Assembly: GCF_014764505.1 (NCBI RefSeq)
Contig: NZ_JACXWX010000011.1
Span: 90,591 to 154,590, forward strand
Source: Phormidium tenue FACHB-886
Lineage (GTDB): Bacteria; Cyanobacteriota; Cyanobacteriia; Elainellales; Elainellaceae
DNA length: 64,000 nucleotides
Direction: 5' to 3'
Both the position numbers and the translations under genes were made by a program. How positions within the stretch are numbered: the first letter of the stretch is position 1; each line of letters opens with the position of its first letter. The notes beneath the pieces are model-generated. The model saw nothing but the letters and a program-made list of their open reading frames with translations. It ran no database searches and had not been told where the DNA came from. Of the stretch, positions 35,632 through 44,441 are shown one piece after another.

Positions 35632-37323
35632 CTAGCGGACTGCAGCCAATTCCTGCATCGCCTCTTCCCGCTCGATCGTCAAGCCCTCCAAGTAGCGGCG
35701 ATCTTCAGTGATGTGGGGGAACTTGAGCTGCGATTCCGGAACGCCACGATCAAGCAGGCGCTGGCGGACGGTGGCAAAGCTGCCTGCTGCTAAAATCCGC
35801 AGGTGGGGTGGCGGTACTTGATCTCGGCGTTTGACTTCATAGGAGACGTGAATCTCCTTGAGGCGGCGATCGAACTGCTGCACAAACGCCTGCGGGTCAG
35901 TGAGCTGATGACCGGGCAGCAGTTCCACATTGACTAAGTAGTGCGCTGGGACTTCGTGTTCAGACAGCGTGATGCAGAAGTTGGCGATCGGCAAATTGAA
36001 GTCCTGCTGGAGCTGCTGCATAACTCGCACCGCGTGAAATTCGGTAGTTTTTTCAGTAGTGGAAGAGAGTAAGCCGCCCAAGCGATGCCGAAAAGCGATG
36101 ATTGGCGTTTGGTTGAAGAAGCCTGTCACTTCTACCACATCACCAATGTCATAGCGGCAGAGCCCACTGTAGTTGGTAACGAGAATACGGTAGCGTTCGC
36201 CCGGGGTGACTTCGGCAGGCAGTAGCGTTTGGGGCTGGGCAACCTCCCATTGGTCTTCTGGAATGAATTCGAAAAAGCCGCTTTCGATCGCTAGCACCGC
36301 TCCATCCGAATCAAGGTCATGATAGACCCCAAAGGTGGCTTCGGCAGAGGCATAAATACCGCCAAATATGGGTGTATTGCCAAAGTAGGTCGGGAAGCGC
36401 TCGAAGTAGAAATCGGACGTGCCACCTTTGGCAGTCATTACCAGGGATAGGTGCTTCCAGGCAGATTTCGGGGTCAGGCATCCCTCGGTTTTGAGGATTT
36501 GCCGCAGCTCGGCAGCCCGAGCGACATCGGCAGACCAGCGGCTTTCCAGCAGCGTTCGCAGCTCTGGTTCTAGATCGAGCCACTCGGCAATGGTACCTGC
36601 TTCCAAGTCCCGGATCAGGTCTTCGGCATAGCACTCCAGATAATCGCACAGGCGCAACGCCAGAATTGGAAAGTTTGCTCCAATAATTCCCAAGTGGCGA
36701 TCGCGCAGGGCAAACAGCAGACAAACATAGTGCCGCGCCAAGTTATCGGCGGGCTGTAATGCTTCAAATGGATAGGGAAACACCTGCCGATTTAGCTTGC
36801 TGCTCATGCGGAGCGTACCTACGCTAACCGGACCGTACTCGATTCCGGCATTCGTGCACCCCAAGAGCTGCACAGAGCTAACCATTAGCATTTTGCCAAG
36901 CGCCAAGCCACGTTGCTGCAAGCAGAGAGCGGCAAACGCAGTGCTAGTTTGGTTGGCGCGGTTGAGCATGCGGCGCGATCGTTTTGTCACAGGAATGAGC
37001 TTCTGTTTGCCCGTAGAGCCACTGGTCAAGTTAAGGTAGATCACTGGATCGGGTGTTAGAACGTTTGGTTCGCCGTTGGCAATGCGTTCCATAAAGGGCT
37101 CGTAGCTGCTGTAGGGCAAGATTGGTATCTGCTGGCGGAATTGATCGATTGTTTCGATCGCCGCAAAGCTATGCTGCCGCCCCCACTCCGTGTGCTGATG
37201 TGTCCGCAGCAGCGTCAGCAGAAATTTTTCTTGCGCTGCCACAACTTGCTGCGTCTTGCGAACAAACCTCGTCTTACGCCATTGAGTGGCTGCTACCACA
37301 GCCAACATGAACAAATTTGCCAT
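35632..37323 (-). CDS. GH3-family acyl-acid amido synthetase (copy B)
   Basis: A 563-residue paralogue of the protein at 28715-30424. Motif I is LNLTSGSTGKQKLIPVT, motif II GGIYASAEATFGVYHD (two Gly to Ala changes relative to copy A), and motif III LCRYDIGDVVEVTGF, followed by FRHRLGGLLSSTTEKTTEFH. The start MANLFMLAVVAATQWRKTRF is hydrophobic, like copy A. As an adenylating enzyme it should join a carboxylic acid to an amine or amino acid. Differences in the motif II region and in the middle domain suggest that the two copies use different substrates. It is the first gene of a likely operon with the AspH-type hydroxylase. Confidence 0.9.
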   Translation of the reverse strand: MANLFMLAVVAATQWRKTRFVRKTQQVVAAQEKFLLTLLRTHQHTEWGRQHSFAAIETIDQFRQQIPILPYSSYEPFMERIANGEPNVLTPDPVIYLNLTSGSTGKQKLIPVTKRSRRMLNRANQTSTAFAALCLQQRGLALGKMLMVSSVQLLGCTNAGIEYGPVSVGTLRMSSKLNRQVFPYPFEALQPADNLARHYVCLLFALRDRHLGIIGANFPILALRLCDYLECYAEDLIRDLEAGTIAEWLDLEPELRTLLESRWSADVARAAELRQILKTEGCLTPKSAWKHLSLVMTAKGGTSDFYFERFPTYFGNTPIFGGIYASAEATFGVYHDLDSDGAVLAIESGFFEFIPEDQWEVAQPQTLLPAEVTPGERYRILVTNYSGLCRYDIGDVVEVTGFFNQTPIIAFRHRLGGLLSSTTEKTTEFHAVRVMQQLQQDFNLPIANFCITLSEHEVPAHYLVNVELLPGHQLTDPQAFVQQFDRRLKEIHVSYEVKRRDQVPPPHLRILAAGSFATVRQRLLDRGVPESQLKFPHITEDRRYLEGLTIEREEAMQELAAVR

Positions 37324-37551
37324 AACCCGTTCCTCTCACCACACTATGCCAATAGATTAATGACTTAATAAAAACTTAACAACACCTAAGCGTTGACGCT
37401 GCTTAGCCTGGACAGCCACGATCGATTCGATCTATGTAATGCATCTGATATTTAAAGCTTCCAACAGCATGAGGGCTAGGTCTTTAAAGACTGCTCTTCA
37501 CTTGGGCGCACGCTATACCCTTTGTCCTTTAAGACTGAGACGTTCATCCCT

Positions 37552-38343
37552 ATGTTTCTGTATCTCTCCAAACTGCTGCCACTGTTCATTTATCCGCTTG
37601 GTTTAGCTTGCCTGCTGCTTATTATTGCAATGATTATGTTATGGAAACGTCCGTGGATCGCAGCAGTTTGCATGGTGCTAGCGCTAACCGTGCTGCTAGT
37701 GGGTGGCAACGGCTGGGTGGCAACGCAGGTAGTGAAATCCCTGGAATGGCAAAACCTGCCGGCAGCAGAGCTGCCCACAGCGGAGGCAATTGTGGTGCTG
37801 GGTGGGGCAACCCGTCCTCATGTGCCGCCGCGTCCATGGGTTGATCTGATGGAAGAGGGCGATCGCGTCACGCATGGGGCGCAGCTCTATCGGCAGGGCA
37901 AAGCGCCGCTGGTAATCCTCAGCGGCGGACGAATCGACTGGAGAGGCGGCAAAACGGGGTCTGAGTCGGCAGATATGGCAGCGCTAATGCAGGCGATGGG
38001 CGTTCCGGCAGTGGCAATTTTGCAAGACCCAACATCCTTAAATACCCGCGAGAATGCCGTGAATGTCAAAAAGATTTTAGATGAACGCCAGATTCAGCGC
38101 ATTCTGCTGGTAACTTCGGCAATGCACATGCCGCGATCGCTGAAAATTTTTCAGAAGCTGGGCATTGACGCCATCCCTGCCCCTACTGATTTTCTGATCT
38201 CAACTGAAGAAGTGCAATCTGAACAAACGATTGCCTCTGTGTTGCTCGAATGCATCCCTGATGCTGATAATCTCCGCCGCCTCACCCGCGCCCTCAAGGA
38301 ATATGTGGGGCTGCTGATTTATAGTGTGCGTGGCTGGGCTTAG
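37552..38343 (+). CDS. YdcF/DUF218-family membrane protein
   Basis: A 263-residue protein starting at MFLYLSKLLPLFIYPLG (ATG at 37552; an in-frame start at 37522 adds ten residues). Two membrane segments occupy about residues 5-60. They are followed by a DUF218 domain with EAIVVLGGATRPHVPPRPWV, YRQGKAPLVILSGGRIDWRG, SLNTRENAVNVKKIL and ILLVTSAMHMPRSLKIFQKL. Family members such as SanA and ElyC act at the envelope, linked to barrier function and cell-wall precursor handling; the activity is not settled. It stands alone after the GH3/AspH operon and is transcribed away from it. Confidence 0.9.
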   Translation: MFLYLSKLLPLFIYPLGLACLLLIIAMIMLWKRPWIAAVCMVLALTVLLVGGNGWVATQVVKSLEWQNLPAAELPTAEAIVVLGGATRPHVPPRPWVDLMEEGDRVTHGAQLYRQGKAPLVILSGGRIDWRGGKTGSESADMAALMQAMGVPAVAILQDPTSLNTRENAVNVKKILDERQIQRILLVTSAMHMPRSLKIFQKLGIDAIPAPTDFLISTEEVQSEQTIASVLLECIPDADNLRRLTRALKEYVGLLIYSVRGWA

Positions 38344-38443
38344 CCAAGCGTTCTACATCCTTCTACATGGTTTTACATACAACCTCAGCGCAACAGCGGC
38401 TAATTCGTTAACCTGTTAGCTAGAGCCAACCTGCAATGCCGCT

Positions 38444-38659
38444 ATGCCAGAGTCTTTCTCTTACCTGATTCCACTACCGCCTGCCACCGTCAACCACCAG
38501 TTTGAAGCATACCGCTTCACCCATGCTTTTTATGATGAGGTGCAAGTGCGGCAAGCCCATGCAGACTATTGCCAATGGTATGCCCAAACTGCCGCACAGC
38601 ATCGTCGGGAGTATGAGCAGATGCAAAGCGAATTGAACCCCCTACGCTGGTTTCGGTAG
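38444..38659 (+). CDS. Small hypothetical protein
   Basis: A 71-residue soluble protein (MPESFSYLIPLPPATVNHQF... ending LNPLRWFR) rich in Gln, Tyr and His with amphipathic helices in the second half (VRQAHADYCQWYAQTAAQHR). It starts about 100 bases after the YdcF gene and runs toward the convergent ftrV gene. No family is recognised. Its codon use is like that of neighbouring genes, with no odd composition, so it is probably real. Confidence 0.5.
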   Translation: MPESFSYLIPLPPATVNHQFEAYRFTHAFYDEVQVRQAHADYCQWYAQTAAQHRREYEQMQSELNPLRWFR

Positions 38660-38686
38660 ATAGCTCAGCGGGACACCTTACCGCAT

Positions 38687-38908
38687 CTAAACTAGCTCCA
38701 ATTCGTTTTCTCGAAGATGCGCCTTGAACTTGCCCTCAAACTTCACCAGAATGGGAAAATTGGCGCTGATCGGCCTACCTTGATGCTCGTTGACTAGCTT
38801 TTCAACTTCACCTTCTAGCCCTTGGATGTCGAAGGCTTGATTGCGGTGGGTAGGATGGTGATAAATCAGGACAGACTCTTTTACACGAACACGATCGCCA
38901 GCTTTCAT
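38687..38908 (-). CDS. ftrV: Ferredoxin-thioredoxin reductase, variable chain
   Basis: A 73-residue SH3-like protein starting MKAGDRVRVKESVLIYHHPT and containing HRNQAFDIQGLEGEVEKL, then GRPISANFPILVKFEGKFKA and HLRENELELV. This is the standard FtrV sequence. FtrV pairs with the catalytic FtrC subunit, which holds the 4Fe-4S cluster and disulfide, to reduce thioredoxins with electrons from photosynthetic ferredoxin. FtrC is not in this window. Length and end are normal for the cyanobacterial protein. Confidence 0.95.
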   Translation of the reverse strand: MKAGDRVRVKESVLIYHHPTHRNQAFDIQGLEGEVEKLVNEHQGRPISANFPILVKFEGKFKAHLRENELELV

Positions 38909-39244
38909 ATCTAAATAATTATTTTTGGCAAGTTGTTTTTAAAGCGCGCTGCAGCACAAACACGAAATTTTCGTGCGCTTCACGCACCGGATCATTAAAG
39001 ATACCGCAGATTTCCTTATTTATCTTCTACGGAAATGTACCGCTTAGGCAAGGAATCTGGGCAGCGCTTACGTTTGAACACTGCCATCTCTGCAGGAACT
39101 CCTGCCAAGCGGCGATCGTCACTTTGCTTTTAGATGGCTACCCGTAGAGTAGAGTGAGCAAATAACACTCTACATGTAGGATGTTGCGTCCAATTGTCCG
39201 GGGGCATTAATTGTCAGGTGCGCCAATGCGCAAGGATATGAACG
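38909..39244. other. Intergenic region between ftrV and the PPC-repeat gene
   Basis: 336 bases between divergent genes, no gene seen. A small hairpin GTAGAGTG/CACTCTAC (39149-39173, 9-nt loop) lies about 70 bases before the PPC-protein start. A shorter palindrome GAAATTTTC is near 38964. Promoters for both genes should lie here. Confidence 0.5.
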
Positions 39245-40282
39245 ATGGCAGATTTGGCGGGAAATTCCGCAACGCAGGCAAAACGGATTGGGCTGGCTGA
39301 AAAGCCAAGAGTGTTTCGCGATCGGCTTGATGCAAGCGATTCTAAAGATTTCTACCGCTTTTCCCTGAGGCAACGCAGCAGCTTTAAGCTCCAGGTGGAT
39401 GACATTGGTGCAGGAGCCGATGTGAACTTGGAGCTGCGGAACGGAGACAACCAGGTGATTTGGCGATCGGCAAAGCCAGGGCAACTGCGAGAGTCAATCA
39501 ACCAAATTTTGGACAAAGGCAAGTATTTCATCGGCGTCCTCCGCAAAAGCGGCGATACCGACTATCGGCTCAAGGCATCCGCTGCCCCGCCGCCAGATTT
39601 GGCAGGCAACACGCCCAGCACCGCCCGAAAGATTTCGCTTTCCGGAACGCCCAGCATCCAGAGCGATTTTGTCAGCGCCAACCCGATCGATACTGACTAC
39701 TATGCTTTCACGCTAACTGACAAAACCACGCGGCTGCGATCGTCGGTCAGCGGCGTGACTGCCAATGTCCAGGTCAACCTATTCGATAGCACCAATCGCC
39801 TGATCTCCTCCAACACCAGCAGCAGCACGCCCGACTTTGAACAAATTCTGGGAGCAGGCACTTACTACGCTCAGGTACAACCCTTGTCCGGCTCAACCAG
39901 CTACAAGCTGAGCCTCACCGGATCAGCAATCGTTGACACTGCCGGAGAAACAATCGCCACAGCCCGAGCTGTGACACTAGGCACAAAGCCAACTCCACTC
40001 GAAGAGTTTATCGGCACGGGCGATTCGGATGACTACTACCAATTCACGGTTCGCAAGAGCGGCACATTAACCGGAACGATCGCCACGAAGTCTGCACTAG
40101 CAAACGACAGCCGAACTCTGCGCGTCAGCATTCGAGATGCAAATGATAGAACTTTGGCGTCCTACCAAAGCGGACTTGATCCCACATTCAGCTACAGCCT
40201 GAAACCCGGCGTCTATTATGTCCGTGTTAGCCAAGTTGAAGTGGCTCAGGCAGACTATCGCCTAGATCTATCAGCCGTTTAA
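39245..40282 (+). CDS. Protein of three PPC-like beta-sandwich repeats
   Basis: A 345-residue protein made of three similar units of about 115 residues. They open with DLAGNSATQAKRIGL, DLAGNTPSTARKISL and DTAGETIATARAVTL, and each continues with a D-x-D-Y/F-Y-x-F motif (SKDFYRFSL, DTDYYAFTL, SDDYYQFTV) and a G-x-Y-Y/F-V closing strand. These are features of bacterial pre-peptidase C-terminal (PPC) domains, which are normally found in secreted proteins. There is no N-terminal signal peptide, so export, if any, must use another route such as type I secretion. No catalytic domain is present. AAGGAT precedes the ATG. Confidence 0.75.
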   Translation: MADLAGNSATQAKRIGLAEKPRVFRDRLDASDSKDFYRFSLRQRSSFKLQVDDIGAGADVNLELRNGDNQVIWRSAKPGQLRESINQILDKGKYFIGVLRKSGDTDYRLKASAAPPPDLAGNTPSTARKISLSGTPSIQSDFVSANPIDTDYYAFTLTDKTTRLRSSVSGVTANVQVNLFDSTNRLISSNTSSSTPDFEQILGAGTYYAQVQPLSGSTSYKLSLTGSAIVDTAGETIATARAVTLGTKPTPLEEFIGTGDSDDYYQFTVRKSGTLTGTIATKSALANDSRTLRVSIRDANDRTLASYQSGLDPTFSYSLKPGVYYVRVSQVEVAQADYRLDLSAV

Positions 40283-40344
40283 CTTCCAGGCTCAGTAGGA
40301 CATCAAACCGCCTACTATAGCGCTACGCACATACGTCAAAACCA

Positions 40345-40388
40345 GGTTTGTGTAAAAGCCCAACTATCGTAGGGCTTTTACACAAACC
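40345..40388. terminator. 17-bp hairpin between convergent genes
   Basis: GGTTTGTGTAAAAGCCC, 10-nt loop, GGGCTTTTACACAAACC. It separates the PPC-repeat gene from the end of the GH57 gene and probably ends both transcripts. The T tract lies within the stem. Confidence 0.75.
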
Positions 40389-40420
40389 GATCGCAATCTC
40401 AGCGCAAAGCGCCGTAGCTT

Positions 40421-43201
40421 CTATTGCCCCAGCCAAGGACTCACATCGATCGCCAGTTTCTGTCCTAGCTCCAAGAACTGCCGTAAGTGGGCTGCCGTCC
40501 AAGGACGTGCTAACACTGCAACAGTATGCTTTGGTAGCATAGAGTTTAGCTGGAGCTGTGGCACCACGTGTGTATAGAAATGGTTGAGATATAGCTCTTG
40601 AGCGCGATCGAGTGATAGCGACAGATGAAGACAATCACCTAGCTCGATTAGCCGCACAATCCAGTGGATATCGGCTTCAGCAGTTTCAGGGTCAAAGGTT
40701 TGCAGCACCGTCCACAGCGATCGCCAAACCAGCCGCTCCAGAATTTGCTCGATCTGCGGCATCTTTAGCTGACAGCGCAGATGATCGGCTTCGCGGGCGA
40801 TCGCTTCTAGCTCCAGCATGTGGCTCTCACACTGTGGGTTGCTAAAGGGAACATCGCTGGTTTCGCGTTCTAGCGCTTGCAGCGAAGTCAACGCCCGGTG
40901 GCTGATGGCAATTTCCGCTGCCACCTGTAGCTCCTGCGGCACTTCCAGATCGTCGCGGTGAAACGCCATCAGTACGCCATAGTTGTCCCGGTAGACCTGG
41001 GTATAGAGCTGATCGAGCCGAGTTAGCGTTTCCTGGCTAAGTAGGCGCATGATCCGGTGGCGTTCTTCAGCAAACAAATCTTTCAGACTAAAGGCGCTGT
41101 CACCAAAGACCCGATTCATTGCCAGGATCGTCTGAGCGGCACTCGCTTCTCGAATTGCCGCAAACAGGTTTTCTTTTGCCTGGCTATAGGCACGCCGTCC
41201 GGCAAATGGCTGGATACAGCAATGGAAGTCCCAGCCGCCCAGATGCAGCACGGCAAAAATGAGCTGATTGGTTTCACGGGTTAGCTCCGAAGTGAGCTGG
41301 AGTTGACCAATTGCCAGCGTCAGCGATCCCAGCCGTTGAATTTGGTAGTCGATCTGGTGAACAGCATAGCAGTAGAGGCGCTGTTCTCTAGGATAGGTAT
41401 TGAACAGCGACGAGATCGCATAGTGGGCAGCGACCTGCTCCAAGCTGACCTGCGACGGGATCACCAGCTGACGATAAACATCTGCCCCATTTTGGAAGAA
41501 ATTTGTGACGTTGCTGGGAGCTGCCGCTAGCCGTTTGGTGAAGCCTTTTTCGAGCTGCACCCCTGCCACATCGCCTGCCAGCTCGATCGCCCGGGCTGCA
41601 TACTGCAAGATTTGCGTTCCTTCAGGTCGAGAAATCTCGTCAAAAAACCAACCACAGCTCGTGTACATCAGCAAAGTGTGGCGCTGCATTTCTAGCAGCC
41701 GCAAAGCATCGATCCGCTCGGCTGCACTCAGCTTATGAGCCTGCTGACGGGCAAGAAACCGATTAACGGTGTTGGGACTACGGTCGAGCACGACTTGAAT
41801 GTATTCATCTCTCGCCTGCCAGGGATCGCGGAAGAGCTTCTTGCCATTCTCTTCAAAAATTTTGCTGAGCTGATCTCGCAGCCAGTTGAGGCTCTCGCGC
41901 AACGGCTGTCGCCACTTCTGATGCCAGCCACCGCCGCCGCCGCAGCCACAGTCGGCTTGCCAACGATCGACCCCATGCGAACAGCTCCACGCGGTCACAG
42001 GCTTCAGTTCTACTTCCCAGGTGGGCGGATTGAGGCTGAGGTAGTGGGCATAGTTGGTCACCGTCCAGCCGCGCCGTGGAAATTCTTCAATGAAGGCATA
42101 CGCCAACGCTTTTTCAGTGCCGCCTTTGTGATGTCCAAACGTTTCACCATCGGTTGCGGCCGAGATAATTTGAGCGGGACGATCGCCGCGTACCGCCTGA
42201 CTCACTCGCCCAGCTAGATGTCCTGAACTGCTGAGAACATCGCTGAAGCCCATATCGCGGGAAATAGGTCCATCGTAGAAGAAGATATCAATATAGGGCT
42301 GCGCATCGGCTTGTAGTCCTACTGGACTGTTTTTAGAAGCTTCTCCAGCGGCAGAATCAACCCCGCTAGCTAACTCACTACTTTCCCCTGAAAACTCGTT
42401 GCGCCGCAGGTAACAGCGATAGGGCTGGACGGGATCGATCTGACTGCCACCCACTTCTAGCCAATGGGGATCAGGTGTTTCTGCAGTAGGGGCGGGGCGG
42501 CAGCGTTGCGCCTGTGAAGGAGCCAGGATGATAAACTTAATGCCTTCCGCGACTAAGGCTTCCAGGGTGGGATAGTCTACGGCTGTTTCAGCCAGCCACA
42601 TGCCTTCTGGCTCGCGTCCAAAGCGCGTTTGGAAGTCGGCTTTGCCCCAGCGAATTTGCGTAATTTTGTCTCGCTCGTTGGCAAGCGGCAGGATGATGTG
42701 GTTATAGACTTGGGCGATCGCGTTTCCATGTCCGTTCAGGCGGGCAGCACTGCGGCGATCGGCTTCCAGGATGCGCTGATAAACTTCAACATCGTGCCGC
42801 TCTAGCCAACTCATCAGGGTTGCCCCGATGTTAAAGCTGAGGTACTCAAAGTTATTGACGATCCCCACGAGCTGTTCCTGCTCACTCACCACTCGGGCAT
42901 AGGCATTGGGGCGGTAGCACTCATAGTGAATTCGCTCGTTCCAATTGTGAAAGGGAGCAGCACTCGGCTGGCGTTCAATTGCATTCAGATAAGGATTTTC
43001 TCGGGGCGGCTGGTAGAAGTGCCCATGAATCGTCACATAAACGCCTGTAGCAGTTTGGAGTGGGTCAACTGCGGGATCAAGCACTGCACTAGAAGTTGCA
43101 GCCTCAGCCGAGCTGGGATCAGCATCACTATCACCTAGACAAGCTGCATTTTCAAGAGTTTCAACGGATCCATTCAGAAAATCTAAGTATGAGGAAGTCA
43201 T
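40421..43201 (-). CDS. Glycoside hydrolase family 57 protein with DUF3536
   Basis: A 926-residue enzyme. After a variable leader of about 50 residues, the GH57-like barrel starts at YVTIHGHFYQPPRENPYLNA. It continues with NEYL-like ERIHYECYRPNAYARV, FEYLSFNIGATLMSWLE, REPEGMWLAETAVDYPTLE (catalytic Glu region) and the ISAATDGETFGHHKGGTEKA block (second acidic residue). The C-terminal half corresponds to DUF3536. GH57 enzymes act on alpha-glucans. In this subfamily the exact substrate is unknown to me; glycogen or maltodextrin metabolism is likely. A Ser/Ala-rich insertion lies near residues 270-300. A cluster of TGGGATCA motifs lies upstream. Confidence 0.9.
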   Translation of the reverse strand: MTSSYLDFLNGSVETLENAACLGDSDADPSSAEAATSSAVLDPAVDPLQTATGVYVTIHGHFYQPPRENPYLNAIERQPSAAPFHNWNERIHYECYRPNAYARVVSEQEQLVGIVNNFEYLSFNIGATLMSWLERHDVEVYQRILEADRRSAARLNGHGNAIAQVYNHIILPLANERDKITQIRWGKADFQTRFGREPEGMWLAETAVDYPTLEALVAEGIKFIILAPSQAQRCRPAPTAETPDPHWLEVGGSQIDPVQPYRCYLRRNEFSGESSELASGVDSAAGEASKNSPVGLQADAQPYIDIFFYDGPISRDMGFSDVLSSSGHLAGRVSQAVRGDRPAQIISAATDGETFGHHKGGTEKALAYAFIEEFPRRGWTVTNYAHYLSLNPPTWEVELKPVTAWSCSHGVDRWQADCGCGGGGGWHQKWRQPLRESLNWLRDQLSKIFEENGKKLFRDPWQARDEYIQVVLDRSPNTVNRFLARQQAHKLSAAERIDALRLLEMQRHTLLMYTSCGWFFDEISRPEGTQILQYAARAIELAGDVAGVQLEKGFTKRLAAAPSNVTNFFQNGADVYRQLVIPSQVSLEQVAAHYAISSLFNTYPREQRLYCYAVHQIDYQIQRLGSLTLAIGQLQLTSELTRETNQLIFAVLHLGGWDFHCCIQPFAGRRAYSQAKENLFAAIREASAAQTILAMNRVFGDSAFSLKDLFAEERHRIMRLLSQETLTRLDQLYTQVYRDNYGVLMAFHRDDLEVPQELQVAAEIAISHRALTSLQALERETSDVPFSNPQCESHMLELEAIAREADHLRCQLKMPQIEQILERLVWRSLWTVLQTFDPETAEADIHWIVRLIELGDCLHLSLSLDRAQELYLNHFYTHVVPQLQLNSMLPKHTVAVLARPWTAAHLRQFLELGQKLAIDVSPWLGQ

Positions 43202-44015
43202 GGAGCAATGAGTAAGTAGAGATTAAATGTCCAGTCAATTGCGCATCAATGCTTTTAATAATGAGATTTCGATCTTGGGATCGATTGGGATCAAAGCAGG
43301 GATTCCGTTGGACTTTATTACTGAACTGTTAGTAGACTTTGATTAATTCCTGGGATCACAATTGATCCCAAAAACAATATTTATTCAGCCCAAACAGGCA
43401 TGGAATCTGTTAGAAAATCCAGCCTAGCTTACCTATGAAGTTGCAAAAAGCTTGAACCTTAAACCGTCGGTTTGCAATGAGTTCTAGTCATTCTTGCATT
43501 GCTAATCCAACTATAAAAAGCTTCGCCTACCTGCCTTTGAATCAAATTAATGCACAATCAGCCCAGCCTATTTAACTTGAATCGAAAAATCGTGTAAGCC
43601 TAGCGACTGAATTATAGCGAAATCAATCTCTATTTAGAGTAAAGAACCAGAGCACTCATAAAAACATACCCTGGAGATATATTAAACTGAATAAAAATTT
43701 AATTTTGGAAGCTAATAATTCTCAACCGATCGCTGCGATTCTTTACAAGTAGAAGATTTTCTTAGCAGAATTAGAACTTGCAAAGTATGGCTGCAACTAT
43801 TACAGAATTTTTGAAAGATTGCTTTTTCCGCCTTGAGGTTACTAATCTTTCTAGGTCTCCTTCAAAGTGCTGCACTATAGAAGTTTCCCTGCCCTAACTG
43901 CTGTGGCAGTTGCCAAAAAAATGGGATAAACGCGATTTGCGTTTATCCCGAGTCAAAGCACTATCCAAACTTAACTAGAGAATGTTTTAGCTTTAGCTCT
44001 TACTATCAGGTCAGC
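43202..44015. promoter_or_regulatory. 814-base AT-rich upstream region of the GH57 gene
   Basis: No gene found. Close to the GH57 start are four GGGATC-type elements: TTGGGATC at 43275-43282 and again at 43285-43292 (ten bases apart, one helical turn), and a palindrome TGGGATCA-caat-TGATCCCA at 43351-43370. They look like binding sites for one regulator. The right end holds the terminator of the DUF4278 gene. The middle is AT-rich with no clear structure. Confidence 0.5.
43913..43949 (-). terminator. Terminator of the DUF4278 gene
   Basis: On the minus strand, GGGATAAACGC, loop AAATC, GCGTTTATCCC (11-bp stem) is followed by ATTTTTTTGG. It lies about 66 bases after the stop of the gene at 44016-44441. 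Confidence 0.92.
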
Positions 44016-44441
44016 TTAGCTGAACATCTGTAGCTCTTGCTCTAGCTGTTGGATCAGCTTGCGATCGCCTTTTGCTTTAGCGATCAGCAGCCGACGGCGT
44101 AGATAATGCATGATATTCCGGCGGTGCAGTTCAGCTGTACCAGCAGACTGAGACAGCCGCTGACGGACTGAGTCAGGCGACTGTGTCCTTACAGGGATTG
44201 GAACCGGCTTGCCGTTACGGAATTTTTCACCATTCAACACGGTTTCGGTTCCACCTGTGGGGGTAGTGCGGTAAGTAACACCCCGATAAGTCATTCCTAA
44301 GACTGGCTGCGGCACAGGAACTGTCGCCAGCTTAGTCATTTTGTAGGACTGTCCGCGATATTTGCCTTGCTGACCGCTCTCGATGCGTTCGATCGACACG
44401 GGATCAAGGTTGTATTCTACACCGCGATATTTCATGTCCAT
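44016..44441 (-). CDS. DUF4278 protein
   Basis: A 141-residue protein that repeats the DUF4278 motif. It starts MDMKYRGVEYNLDPVSIERI, with KYRGQSYKM close behind and MTYRGVTYRTTP at about residues 50-61. The (K/T)YRG(V)xY motif is diagnostic of this short cyanobacterial family. The C-terminal part (about 88-141) is a basic helical stretch, AELHRRNIMHYLRRRLLIAK, ending QQLEQELQMFS. The function of the family is unknown. It is a single gene with its own terminator, separated by 436 bases from the divergent methyltransferase gene. Confidence 0.88.
   Translation of the reverse strand: MDMKYRGVEYNLDPVSIERIESGQQGKYRGQSYKMTKLATVPVPQPVLGMTYRGVTYRTTPTGGTETVLNGEKFRNGKPVPIPVRTQSPDSVRQRLSQSAGTAELHRRNIMHYLRRRLLIAKAKGDRKLIQQLEQELQMFS

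Noticed and set aside
36985..36998. A third GTCACAGGAATG sequence like the shared promoter element
   Set aside because: It lies inside GH3 copy B, where it encodes part of the conserved IPVTK motif, so coding constraint explains it.
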